From: Psychrobacter sp. Pi2-1 | GTDB taxonomy: Bacteria; Pseudomonadota; Gammaproteobacteria; Pseudomonadales; Moraxellaceae | DNA length: 64,000 bases | Assembly (NCBI RefSeq): GCF_904846645.1 | Contig: NZ_CAJHBO010000005.1 | Location: 100,486 to 164,485 of the forward strand | Direction of reading: 5' to 3' | In this document: piece by piece, positions 56,225 through 64,000 of the stretch | Layout: every line of letters begins with the position of its first letter | Numbering within the stretch: the first letter of the stretch is position 1 | Position numbers and translations under genes: made by a program | Notes under the pieces: generated by a model | Seen by the model: the letters and a program-made list of their open reading frames with translations, nothing else | Database searches by the model: none | Told to the model about the DNA's origin: nothing

Positions 56225-57820
56225 ATGAGCGTAGATCCAAAGAAATTAAACAAAGAAGTTGCTAAGCGCCGCACCTTTGCCATTATCTCGCATCCCGATG
56301 CTGGTAAGACCACCATGACCGAAAAACTCCTGTTGTGGGGTCAAGCGATTCAGGTAGTGGGCGAAGTAAAAGGCCGTAAAACAGATCGTCATGCAACTTC
56401 AGATTGGATGAGCATGGAGCAAGAGCGTGGTATCTCAATCACGACGTCTGTCATGCAGTTTCCGTATAAAGACCACATGGTCAACCTACTAGATACCCCA
56501 GGTCACGCCGACTTTAGTGAAGATACTTACCGTACTCTGACCGCAGTGGATAGTGCGCTGATGATGGTCGATGGTGCAAAAGGTGTCGAAGAACGAACCA
56601 TCAAGCTGATGGAAGTATGTCGTATGCGCGATACGCCTATCATCTCATTCGTCAACAAGCTAGATCGTCAGATTCGTGAGCCGCTTGAGTTGCTTAGCGA
56701 AATCGAAGCCGTTCTAAAAATCAAATGTATCCCAGTAACTTGGCCTATCGGTATGGGTCAAGACTTCATCGGTGTCTATCATTTGACTGAAAATAAAACT
56801 TACTTTTATGAAAAAGGTAATGGCGGCAAGATGACGGTCTCTGAGACCAGAGAAGGCTACGATTATCCAGATATCCGTGAGCGTCTAGGACAGTTGATGT
56901 TTGACGCTTTCGAAGAGTCGCTTGAGCTGGTACAGATGGCGCTAGAAGAGTTCAGTGTTGAAGCATTTTTGGCTGGCGAGATGACGCCAGTATTGTTTGG
57001 TACGGCATTGGGTAACTTTGGGGTAAACATGGTACTTGATACCTTGGTCAAATATGCACCGCCGCCAAAAGCCCATCCAACGACTGAGCGTGAAGTATCA
57101 GCCACCGAGACAGATTTTACGGGCTTCGTCTTTAAGATTCAGGCCAATATGGACCCGCGTCACCGTGACCGTATTGCGTTCTTGCGAGTGTGCTCTGGTA
57201 AGTACGAGAAGGGTATGAAAATGAAGCACGTGCGTCTGGGTAAAGACGTACGTATTGCCGATGCTCTAACCTTTTTAGCAGGTGACCGTGAGGCGCTAGA
57301 AGAAGCCTATCCGGGTGATATCATTGGCTTGCATAACCATGGCACCATCTCTATCGGTGACAGCTTCACTGAAGGCGAAGAGTTGAGCTTTACAGGTATT
57401 CCGCATTTTGCTCCTGAATTGTTCCGCCGTGTGGTGCTAAAAGATCCGCTTAAATCAAAAGCCCTGCAAAAAGGTCTTCAACAATTAAGTGAAGAGGGTG
57501 CAACGCAGGTCTTTATGCCGCAGATTAACAATGATTTGGTTTTGGGTGCGGTCGGTGTCCTACAGTTTGAAGTGGTCGCGCATCGTCTAAAAGAAGAGTA
57601 CAAAGTACAATGTACCTTTGAGCCAGTATCGATAGCTACGGTACGCTGGATTCATTGCGATGACGAAGTAGCTTTGGCGAAATTTAAGAAAAAAGCCCAT
57701 GACCAATTATCATTAGATGGTGGTGGTTATTTGACTTACCTTGCGCCATCACGCGTCAATTTACAGCTAATGCAAGACCGCTACCCAGAAGTGACTTTTA
57801 GTAGCACTCGCGAACATTAA
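56225..57820 (+). CDS. prfC: Peptide chain release factor 3
   Basis: 531-residue translational GTPase that ejects RF1/RF2 from the ribosome after peptide release. G1 is [10 protein letters not shown]2 region [13 protein letters not shown]3 [15 protein letters not shown]4 NKLDR. The C-terminal domain has [14 protein letters not shown] and the end [14 protein letters not shown], typical of RF3 and distinct from EF-G. The start was set at the ATG at 56225; the TTG five codons upstream adds non-conserved residues. Single gene with terminator. Confidence 0.96.
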   Translation: MSVDPKKLNKEVAKRRTFAIISHPDAGKTTMTEKLLLWGQAIQVVGEVKGRKTDRHATSDWMSMEQERGISITTSVMQFPYKDHMVNLLDTPGHADFSEDTYRTLTAVDSALMMVDGAKGVEERTIKLMEVCRMRDTPIISFVNKLDRQIREPLELLSEIEAVLKIKCIPVTWPIGMGQDFIGVYHLTENKTYFYEKGNGGKMTVSETREGYDYPDIRERLGQLMFDAFEESLELVQMALEEFSVEAFLAGEMTPVLFGTALGNFGVNMVLDTLVKYAPPPKAHPTTEREVSATETDFTGFVFKIQANMDPRHRDRIAFLRVCSGKYEKGMKMKHVRLGKDVRIADALTFLAGDREALEEAYPGDIIGLHNHGTISIGDSFTEGEELSFTGIPHFAPELFRRVVLKDPLKSKALQKGLQQLSEEGATQVFMPQINNDLVLGAVGVLQFEVVAHRLKEEYKVQCTFEPVSIATVRWIHCDDEVALAKFKKKAHDQLSLDGGGYLTYLAPSRVNLQLMQDRYPEVTFSSTREH

Positions 57821-57852
57821 ATTTATTTATACGCTTATATCGTTTATTGATT

Positions 57853-57877
57853 AAGACACGCCAGCCGTGTCTTTTTT
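57853..57877 (+). terminator. Terminator after prfC
   Basis: Stem AAGACACG / CGTGTCTT with a 5-nt loop, and a T-run. Confidence 0.82.
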
Positions 57878-58022
57878 ATTGCCTGTGTTTACGACTTAAG
57901 TAGTAAGAATCAGATATCCGTTCGCTTACACCACCTCAAAAACGTGAACAGTCTTCCTACAATACATTGCAATTGTTACGGTAGAATATTGAATGGCATT
58001 TTATATTTGTAAAAGAGGACAT

Positions 58023-58874
58023 ATGCATACTACGACTCAAACTGATGATAAATCTATATCGGCTGATCTATTTTCGATGAAGGTGAGTCAGGGACGTTCA
58101 ATTGCTATGTTGACTGGCAGCCTACTGTTAAGTGCCGTTAGTATGTCGGTAAATGCAGGAAGTTTTATTAGCAGCACGGAGTATCTACCGTATCAACTAC
58201 CCAGTAATATACAAGAGACGTGTGACAAGCGTGATAACTGTCCAGAGATTGAAATTAAATATCTCAAAAGCAGTCAAAACTGGATAGATGAGATTGCCAA
58301 TGCCCGTATTGATAACTTAGTCGTCAATAGTCAGATGACAGAGTCAGCACCTATTAAGGGTAAAAGCAGCGAAAAAGAAGTTACGGATGCTCTTGATAGC
58401 TTTGTGAATTCACAATTTCAAGATATGTTTGATGATGTGTCGTGGGGTTATAATCTGATGGTAGCGCCCAATTATCTAGGTCATGTCGACGATTTTGAAC
58501 TGTTTGATATTAGTTCCTATGTCTATACTGGCGGTGCACATGGCATGTCTTATAGCGAGTACCTAGTGTTTGACCCAAGTACCAAAAAGCAAGTCACGCT
58601 TGACGACATGCTTATATCAGGGCAAAAACCTCGTTTTGAGGCGCTTGCCTATGATGCTTATAAAACGTGGGTTAAAACGGTTGCCGAAGACGTGAGCAGT
58701 TATGAGAAAAACTGGCCATTTACGTTGAGCGATAATGTGACTTTGACAGATACAGGCGTTAGCATTCGTTATCAGCATTATTCTATTGGTCCATATGCTT
58801 ACGGTATGCCTATCCTTAATATACCGTATAGCAAGCTTGATAAAGTTATAAAACCTCACTTTATACCAAAGTAA
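58023..58874 (+). CDS. Exported DUF3298/RsiV-like protein
   Basis: 283 residues. A long polar N-region precedes a hydrophobic segment (SIAMLTGSLLLSAVSMSV) with likely cleavage after VNA, so exported. The C-terminal half carries the DUF3298 signature YTGGAHGMSYSEYLVFD and the region after it (LDDMLISG, SIGPYAYGMP). RsiV of Bacillus uses this domain to sense lysozyme, but here no sigma factor or transmembrane anti-sigma segment is nearby, so lysozyme sensing is only a possibility. The start at 58023 has a perfect AGAGGA site; an upstream ATG at 57993 does not. Confidence 0.85.
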   Translation: MHTTTQTDDKSISADLFSMKVSQGRSIAMLTGSLLLSAVSMSVNAGSFISSTEYLPYQLPSNIQETCDKRDNCPEIEIKYLKSSQNWIDEIANARIDNLVVNSQMTESAPIKGKSSEKEVTDALDSFVNSQFQDMFDDVSWGYNLMVAPNYLGHVDDFELFDISSYVYTGGAHGMSYSEYLVFDPSTKKQVTLDDMLISGQKPRFEALAYDAYKTWVKTVAEDVSSYEKNWPFTLSDNVTLTDTGVSIRYQHYSIGPYAYGMPILNIPYSKLDKVIKPHFIPK

Positions 58875-59031
58875 ATACTGTATGGTGTTTGAGGAAGGTA
58901 CTTAATAAACCGTGCTAGGCAAATATTATTAAAGAAATAGCGACAATACTTATCATAAATTGGCAGTAATATTTTAGAGTTATTATTTTTAGCCTCATTG
59001 GATATTCAATAGAAAAATAAGGAGTTATAAC

Positions 59032-60408
59032 ATGATAAACGAGACAGATAGTATGAATACGGCAGCAAGTACAACTTGGCAGCTGAATGCATTGACGGAA
59101 GCGCTAGGTGACCTAACACTGACAGTTAGTGATAGTTTATCTATAGGTCGTGGTAGTGATAACGACGTAGTGCTAGGTAGCAAGCAGGTTTCTCGCAACC
59201 ATGCAGTGCTCAGTGTGCTAGATGGTCAGCTGTACGTGAAGGACTTAGATTCTTCTAACGGCACGTTTATCAATGAGCAACGTATTGCAGGTAATGAATC
59301 TAGTCATCTAAAAGCAGATGATACACTTGGCTTTGCAAGTTTTAGCTTTCAAGTACAGGCATCTACTGCGCCTGTGACGACGTCAGAGAGTGAAACGCTA
59401 GCGCCAGTGATCACAGAAGAGCCAGTAGTAGATACACATGAGAATGCTGACACGGCTACTGTGCTAGAAACTCCTGCTAGTGAACCTGTGACTGAAGAGC
59501 AAATAGTTGAAGAAAGCGTTCTTGAAGAAAGTTCGAGCAAAGAAGCTCTAATTGAAGAAGAGCCGATCATAGAGCAAACAGGCAACGAGCCAGTGATCAA
59601 AGAAACTGGCATCGAAGAAATGTTACCTGCTACAGATGATACTGTACCTGTAGAACCTTTATCTGTAGATACCAGCTCAAATATGACCGAAGACTCAGTC
59701 TCTTCTACGCACGAAACCGTTGAACCAGTTGTCGAAGAACCAGCTGTTGAAGAGCTAGCTACCGAGGAAGGCGTTTCTACAGAACCAGTTGTCAAAGAAA
59801 CAGGTATCGATGAAGTACTGTCTGACGCGGATGCAGCATCGCCTACGTTAGTAGAAGAAATGCCAGTTGCTACAGAAGGGGTAGATGACACATCTGTACC
59901 AACAGCAACTGAAACAGAAGCTGGAACGACTACAGAGCCATCACAGGCAGCATCTATTGATAGTGCGCCAACGGTAGAAGATCAGCCAGTAATGCATGAA
60001 GAGCCAGTAATGCATGAAGAGCCAGTAATGCATGAAGAGCCAGTAATGCATGAAGAGCCAGTAGTGCATGAAGAGCCAGCAGTGCATGAAGAGCCAGCAG
60101 TGCATGAAGAGCCAGCAGTCCAAGACGAACACGACAAAACGACAAAAACAGAGTTACAAGAAGAAGCTGACCCTGAAGTTTTAAAAGCCAAACAAGCAGC
60201 TAGCGCCCAGTTTTCAGGCACAGCTAATTTAGGGCAGCCGCGCGATCTTGGTACCGAAGGCAATAATGCGATGGATCAAGAAATCAGCAACCCTGCTCAT
60301 GCAGGTCATGTAGAGAAAAAAGCGAGCGGCGGCTGGTTTATATGGGTATTTGTGACCATTCTAATTATCGGTTTGGCCTTATGGTTGTTTAATATGGGCG
60401 GTGCATAA
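59032..60408 (+). CDS. Tail-anchored FHA-domain protein with repeat-rich linker
   Basis: 458 residues in three parts. Residues 20-112 are a forkhead-associated domain with the phosphothreonine-binding pattern LSIGRGSDNDVVL, QVSRNHAVLS and DLDSSNGTFINEQ. A central, extremely acidic region rich in Glu, Val, Pro and Thr covers about 115-375 and contains VMHEEP hexapeptide repeats near 319-360. The C-terminus has one membrane helix (GWFIWVFVTILIIGLALWLF) with almost nothing after it, so the protein is probably anchored by its tail with the FHA domain in the cytoplasm. No Ser/Thr kinase is nearby. The start has AAGGAG. Role unknown. Confidence 0.88.
   Translation: MINETDSMNTAASTTWQLNALTEALGDLTLTVSDSLSIGRGSDNDVVLGSKQVSRNHAVLSVLDGQLYVKDLDSSNGTFINEQRIAGNESSHLKADDTLGFASFSFQVQASTAPVTTSESETLAPVITEEPVVDTHENADTATVLETPASEPVTEEQIVEESVLEESSSKEALIEEEPIIEQTGNEPVIKETGIEEMLPATDDTVPVEPLSVDTSSNMTEDSVSSTHETVEPVVEEPAVEELATEEGVSTEPVVKETGIDEVLSDADAASPTLVEEMPVATEGVDDTSVPTATETEAGTTTEPSQAASIDSAPTVEDQPVMHEEPVMHEEPVMHEEPVMHEEPVVHEEPAVHEEPAVHEEPAVQDEHDKTTKTELQEEADPEVLKAKQAASAQFSGTANLGQPRDLGTEGNNAMDQEISNPAHAGHVEKKASGGWFIWVFVTILIIGLALWLFNMGGA
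59986..60126. repeat. 18-bp tandem repeat in the FHA gene
   Basis: Seven full 18-bp units and a partial eighth, encoding VMHEEP (four copies with VM, then VVHEEP, then AVHEEP units). The first copies are identical and the last ones drift, which suggests expansion from one side. The unit is a multiple of three and keeps the frame. Confidence 0.93.
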
Positions 60409-60582
60409 TTTAATTCTACACTAGGTCTTTGTCGTAATTTTTGACAGAGGCCCTTGTGTGTGTACCGTTTTTTAAACAAATGACTCATTATAGCGTCGAT
60501 ATTTTAGCGAATATTGGCGCTATATTTTATAGAGCAGCTTATAGTTTTATCATTGCCTATAAGGTGCTAAGAGAGCGCTATT

Positions 60583-62079
60583 ATGATGACTTTTGAAGAA
60601 TACCAAGCTTTTAGAGATAGAGGCTTTAGTCACGCACCGCTAGTAAAAAAACGTCTGATGGATGCGCAGACTCCCGTATCTGTATTCTCCAAAGTACGTG
60701 ATCTAAATGGCTCTGCCTATCTGTTTGAGTCTGTAGTAGGCGGTGAGCGCTGGGCACGATACTCCATGATTGGATTGGGTAGCGATCTGATTTTGCAGTA
60801 CGCTGATGGCAATATGACGACTAAACGAAACGATCATATTGATACAGAGTCAGTAGAGAATCCCTTTGATTACCTGCGTGAGCTGATGGCACAATATCAT
60901 ATGCCAACCGCTGAAGATGTGCCGACGATGCCGAGCTTTAGCGGCGGTCTAGTCGGTTACTTTGGATACGATATAGTACGTGTTATTGAGCCAAGTGTCG
61001 GCTTATCTGATGCGCCCAATCCAATGTCGATGCCAGATATGTGGCTGATGCTTTCGATGAGCGTTATTGTATTTGATAATTTAGAGAATACGCTGTCAAT
61101 CATCGTCTATGCTGATTGCCAGTCTGAGGATGGCTACAGTTCAGCTATTCGTGAGCTAGAACAAATCGAGGAAAAGCTAGCAGAACCATCCAATCTGCGT
61201 GCCCCTGTAATGCCTACGCCTAAATTTATATCGCAAACAGGTGCCGAAAAATACTGTAGCGATGTCAATAAAATAAAGGATTACATTGCCGCAGGTGACG
61301 TCATGCAGGTAGTGCCAGCGCAGCGCTTGACAGCGGACTATACAGGCGACTCTCTAGCCGTCTATCGTGCGCTTCGCTACCTAAACCCATCACCGTATCT
61401 GTTTTTGGTGCATGGCTATACACTCGATGATCACAAACGCTTTGATATTATCGGTGCCTCTCCTGAAATTCTATCCCGTATCGAAAATGGCAAGGTGACG
61501 GTAAGGCCGCTGGCAGGGACACGGCAACGTGGCCGAGATGAGGCTGAAGACCTAGCGCTTGAGCAAGAGCTGTTAAATGATGAGAAGGAAACAGCCGAGC
61601 ATTTGATGCTCATTGATTTGGGTCGCAATGATATTGGCCGCGTTTGCGAGTATGGCAGTGTCAAAGTCACAGAAAAGATGTTTATAGAGCGCTACTCACA
61701 AGTAATGCACATCGCATCTAACGTTGAAGGTACGATACGAGCTGACAAAGATGCACTAGATGTGTTTTGCGCTACCTTCCCAGCTGGGACGTTATCGGGT
61801 GCACCCAAAATCCGTGCCATGCAAATTATCGATAAGATAGAACCAGTACGTCGAACGGTGTTTGGCGGTTCAGTTGGTTATGTAGGTTGGAATGGTAATA
61901 TGGACACTGCCATTGCTATCCGTACTGCGGTGATGCGCCGTGGTGAGATACATATTCAAGCCGGAGCAGGAGTTGTTGCTGATTCTGTGCCAGAAAAAGA
62001 ATGGGATGAAACCAATAAAAAAGCATTGGCATTAATAAAAGCGGTAGAAATGGCCTGTAATGGCTTGCGTATTCGCTAA
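60583..62079 (+). CDS. trpE: Anthranilate synthase component I
   Basis: 498-residue chorismate-using enzyme that makes anthranilate, with a TrpG glutaminase partner not in this window. The N-terminal part has the tryptophan feedback region near SAYLFESVVGGERWARYSMIG (shown in part), and the catalytic domain has AAGDVMQVVPAQRL, GASPEILSRIENGKVTVRPLAGTR (in part), LMLIDLGRNDIGRVCEYGSV and FPAGTLSGAPKIRAMQIID. No leader peptide with tandem Trp codons is visible upstream, so classical attenuation is not supported. Two adjacent ATGs start the gene; the first was used. Confidence 0.96.
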   Translation: MMTFEEYQAFRDRGFSHAPLVKKRLMDAQTPVSVFSKVRDLNGSAYLFESVVGGERWARYSMIGLGSDLILQYADGNMTTKRNDHIDTESVENPFDYLRELMAQYHMPTAEDVPTMPSFSGGLVGYFGYDIVRVIEPSVGLSDAPNPMSMPDMWLMLSMSVIVFDNLENTLSIIVYADCQSEDGYSSAIRELEQIEEKLAEPSNLRAPVMPTPKFISQTGAEKYCSDVNKIKDYIAAGDVMQVVPAQRLTADYTGDSLAVYRALRYLNPSPYLFLVHGYTLDDHKRFDIIGASPEILSRIENGKVTVRPLAGTRQRGRDEAEDLALEQELLNDEKETAEHLMLIDLGRNDIGRVCEYGSVKVTEKMFIERYSQVMHIASNVEGTIRADKDALDVFCATFPAGTLSGAPKIRAMQIIDKIEPVRRTVFGGSVGYVGWNGNMDTAIAIRTAVMRRGEIHIQAGAGVVADSVPEKEWDETNKKALALIKAVEMACNGLRIR

Positions 62080-62221
62080 TTAAATAGCCAGTAATATGAC
62101 AAAAATAAGGGCTGCAAGTAAAAAGCCAATTTATCGTCATATTTTTATTTATAAAAAAACGAGATTAATCAGTAACTTAAATATTTATATCAAATTAATT
62201 TAAAAAAAGATGAAAAAGTAC

Positions 62222-62249
62222 TTGCGCATCTCAAAAAATTTGATAGAAT
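62222..62249 (+). promoter_or_regulatory. Candidate promoter of the tRNA-tuf operon
   Basis: TTGCGC, 16 bp, TAGAAT, ending 23 bp before the first tRNA. This spacing and position are right for a sigma-70 promoter of a tRNA operon. Confidence 0.55.
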
Positions 62250-62271
62250 AGCCACCACTTTAAGAGAACAA

Positions 62272-62347
<76 letters not shown>

Positions 62348-62414
62348 TCTCTCTTAAAGTAGCTTTTTATGAATTTGTCTTAAATGTAAGTCATTTTTGT
62401 TCAAAGCAACCTAA

Positions 62415-62498
62415 GGTGGGGTTGGGGAGCGGTCAAACCCAACAGACTGTAAATCTGTCGCGAAAGCTTCGAAGGTTCGAATCCTTCCCCCACCACCA
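62415..62498 (+). tRNA. tRNA-Tyr (anticodon GTA)
   Basis: 84 nt with encoded CCA and a long variable arm, as expected for tRNA-Tyr. Acceptor GGTGGGG pairs with CCCCACC. The anticodon stem and loop AGACTGTAAATCT show GTA. Confidence 0.97.
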
Positions 62499-62582
62499 TA
62501 TTTTCTAAAGTTTGTCATAGCGCCAAGCATACTCTCTATATCTCATAACTCTCGATTAGAGTTATCCTGAATAAGAGTAAAT

Positions 62583-62656
62583 GCGGGTGTGGTATAATGG
62601 TAACACCTTAGCCTTCCAAGCTAATGACGCGGGTTCGATTCCCGCCACCCGCTCCA
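62583..62656 (+). tRNA. tRNA-Gly (anticodon TCC)
   Basis: 74 nt with encoded CCA. Acceptor GCGGGTG pairs with CACCCGC. The stem TTAGC/GCTAA encloses CTTCCAA, giving TCC. Confidence 0.97.
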
Positions 62657-62759
62657 TATATACACCATCGCAAAGCATAACAATAAATCATCACGAGAGT
62701 CAGTAATTATTGCTGCATCGTGATATTTTTTTTAGTGCAAATCAAAGGTTTTAACATAC

Positions 62760-62834
<75 letters not shown>

Positions 62835-63043
62835 TTTATTGTTTATACCTTTTATGCTTGTTTTGCTATTTATATAACTTTGCGTCGATATCGAAATTAT
62901 AGAATATTGAAATATATAACAGTAGTGCGGTAGACAATGATTCAAAGGTGACACTGAGGTGTTGCCTTTTAGTGCTGTCAGTATATTAATAAATATTGGT
63001 TTTGATGGTCTTATATAGAGAAGACTAAAACTAATAGGTCAGT

Positions 63044-63361
63044 ATGCAGACATTCATACATTATTTTTTGCACTTCGGTTTCCCTCTTTTTATCGCGATT
63101 GCGTTTTTTAGAAAAGAGTGGAAAAAAGCATATCTGATTTTGCTTGCGACCATGTTGGTTGATATAGATCATCTGGTAGCAAACCCAATATTTCAGGCAA
63201 ATAGATGTAGCATTAATTTTCATCCGTTACATACTTATTATGCGATGCTAGTGTATTTTGCTTTACTCTTTCTTCGTAAGCCTTTTAACATCATTGGAAT
63301 TGGATTGCTGTTCCATATGTTAACGGATTTTACGGATTGTTTGATGATGTCGGTCAGCTAA
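63044..63361 (+). CDS. Small membrane protein, DUF6122-like
   Basis: 105 residues with about three membrane helices. Conserved-looking polar motifs are IHYFLHFGFPLFIA, MLVDIDHLVANPIF and HPLHTYYAMLVYF, followed by LLFHMLTDFTDCLM. The IDHL, HPLHT and HMLTD motifs carry Asp and His residues typical of membrane proteins related to metal-dependent hydrolases; I recall this as the DUF6122 family. Activity is unknown. It lies between tRNA-Thr(GGT) and tuf, where E. coli has no gene. The ribosome binding site is weak. Confidence 0.75.
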   Translation: MQTFIHYFLHFGFPLFIAIAFFRKEWKKAYLILLATMLVDIDHLVANPIFQANRCSINFHPLHTYYAMLVYFALLFLRKPFNIIGIGLLFHMLTDFTDCLMMSVS

Positions 63362-63469
63362 TATCTCGACCTTGCATATCAAGATAATTATACGGTTATA
63401 AGAAAGGTTATAATCAATCGAGCTTTATATCTACTAGTTAGAGAGAAGTTGATTTCGATTGAGAGATGT

Positions 63470-63499
63470 ATGACTATTTAAGACAAGTCAGCGTATAAT
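63470..63499 (+). promoter_or_regulatory. Candidate tuf promoter
   Basis: ATGACT, 18 bp, then a consensus TATAAT at 63494-63499, about 140 nt before the tuf start. It would let tuf be transcribed apart from the tRNA operon. Confidence 0.45.
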
Positions 63500-63639
63500 A
63501 ACGGATACAAGAATTAGTTCGGAGCATTGTTTAAGCAGTGGTTCGTGCGGTTGATAGCTAGGTTTATGATGATTTAATTCTATTATGAGCCATTAAACAG
63601 CTTTTTATTGATCATTCACCAAAAAAAGAGGAAATACCC

Positions 63640-64000
63640 ATGGCAAAGGCCAAGTTTGAACGTAACAAGCCACACGTCAACGTCGGTACAATCGGACACG
63701 TTGACCATGGTAAAACAACCCTTACCGCTGCAATCGCAACCGTAGCTGCAATCACCTCTGGTGGCGAAGCCAAAGACTATGCGTCTATTGACTCAGCACC
63801 AGAAGAAAAAGCACGTGGTATCACAATCAACACCTCACACGTAGAATATGACACAGACAGCCGTCACTACGCACACGTAGATTGCCCAGGTCACGCCGAT
63901 TATGTTAAAAACATGATCACTGGTGCGGCCCAAATGGACGGCGCAATCCTAGTAGTATCTGCAACTGACGGCCCAATGCCACAGACTCGTGAGCACATCT
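63640..64000 (+). CDS. tuf: Elongation factor Tu (5' part; runs off the window)
   Basis: The first 120 codons of EF-Tu, which delivers aminoacyl-tRNA to the ribosome. N-terminus [21 protein letters not shown]1 [10 protein letters not shown]2 [13 protein letters not shown]3 [16 protein letters not shown], then [19 protein letters not shown] at the window edge. The start has AGAGGAAA upstream. Codon use is strongly biased. The frame is open to the last base; the C-terminal two thirds lie outside. Confidence 0.98.
   Translation, partial: MAKAKFERNKPHVNVGTIGHVDHGKTTLTAAIATVAAITSGGEAKDYASIDSAPEEKARGITINTSHVEYDTDSRHYAHVDCPGHADYVKNMITGAAQMDGAILVVSATDGPMPQTREHI

Noticed and set aside
59941..60263. 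Reverse-strand ORFs across the VMHEEP repeat, rich in Leu/His/Ala or Ser/Cys
   Set aside because: They are products of the 18-bp repeat read backwards; the forward FHA gene explains the region.
60409..60582. trp-type attenuator upstream of trpE
   Set aside because: A wobble-containing stem near 60424-60452 exists, but no leader peptide with Trp codons and no T-run follow it directly.

Overview
The window is a stretch of chromosome from a gammaproteobacterium of the Moraxellaceae, most likely Psychrobacter. The assignment rests on recognised protein families and gene order (rpsB-tsf, metX-metW, ileS-lspA, four tRNA genes before tuf), on moderate GC content, and on the A-tract/stem/T-tract terminators common here. 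No database search was run. Almost all of it is core chromosome. I see no insertion sequence, prophage, integron, CRISPR array or rRNA operon.

Layout. 1-9 kb: mscL, then a leftward block with an exported protein, mutM, relA, rlmD, a PolB-like 3'-5' exonuclease and cysM. 9.4-15.7 kb: a GacS/BarA-type hybrid kinase, a crotonase-family enzyme and a Bcr/CflA efflux pump. 16-20.5 kb: a compact signalling cluster of solute-binding lipoprotein, membrane CheA-like kinase, CheY-like receiver and two CheX-like proteins. 21-23 kb: rpsB and tsf. 23.2-30.4 kb: lytic transglycosylase, lrgAB, hflX, a PlsC-like acyltransferase, a Tas-like aldo/keto reductase and an FKBP-type isomerase. 30.5-32.9 kb: a rightward island with a cold-shock/DUF1294 fusion and two tandem stand-alone Hint-domain proteins. 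It sits between lspA and fkpB, which are often neighbours elsewhere. 33-42 kb: lspA, ileS, a TlpA-like thioredoxin, a GNAT/nitrilase fusion, a BLUF photoreceptor with a C-terminal membrane helix, and an FAD-linked D-2-hydroxyacid dehydrogenase divergent from serA. 43.7-56 kb: trhO, a Sel1 protein, metW-metX, hemH, an acidic protein with a 9-bp tandem repeat, a membrane protein, polA, ohr and a lipoprotein. 56-64 kb: prfC, a DUF3298/RsiV-like exported protein, a tail-anchored FHA protein, trpE, four tRNA genes (Thr-Tyr-Gly-Thr), a small DUF6122-like membrane protein and the 5' part of tuf.

The most unusual parts are two. The first is the 16-20.5 kb cluster. It has CheA, CheY and CheX functions but no methyl-accepting receptor, CheW, CheB/R or flagellar gene, and it encodes a periplasmic binding lipoprotein instead. 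I read it as a ligand-sensing phosphorelay of chemotaxis origin whose output is unknown. The second is the pair of Hint proteins at 31.2-32.9 kb. They have no attached toxin or secretion domain, and both have Gly where the Hint/intein nucleophile (Cys or Ser) normally sits.

Smaller oddities are a roughly 55-residue insertion inside the GacS receiver domain, an insertion in MetX, the (LDN)8 and VMHEEP repeats, and the extra gene between tRNA-Thr and tuf. All functional calls come from reading motifs; start sites were chosen by ribosome binding site and family conservation.
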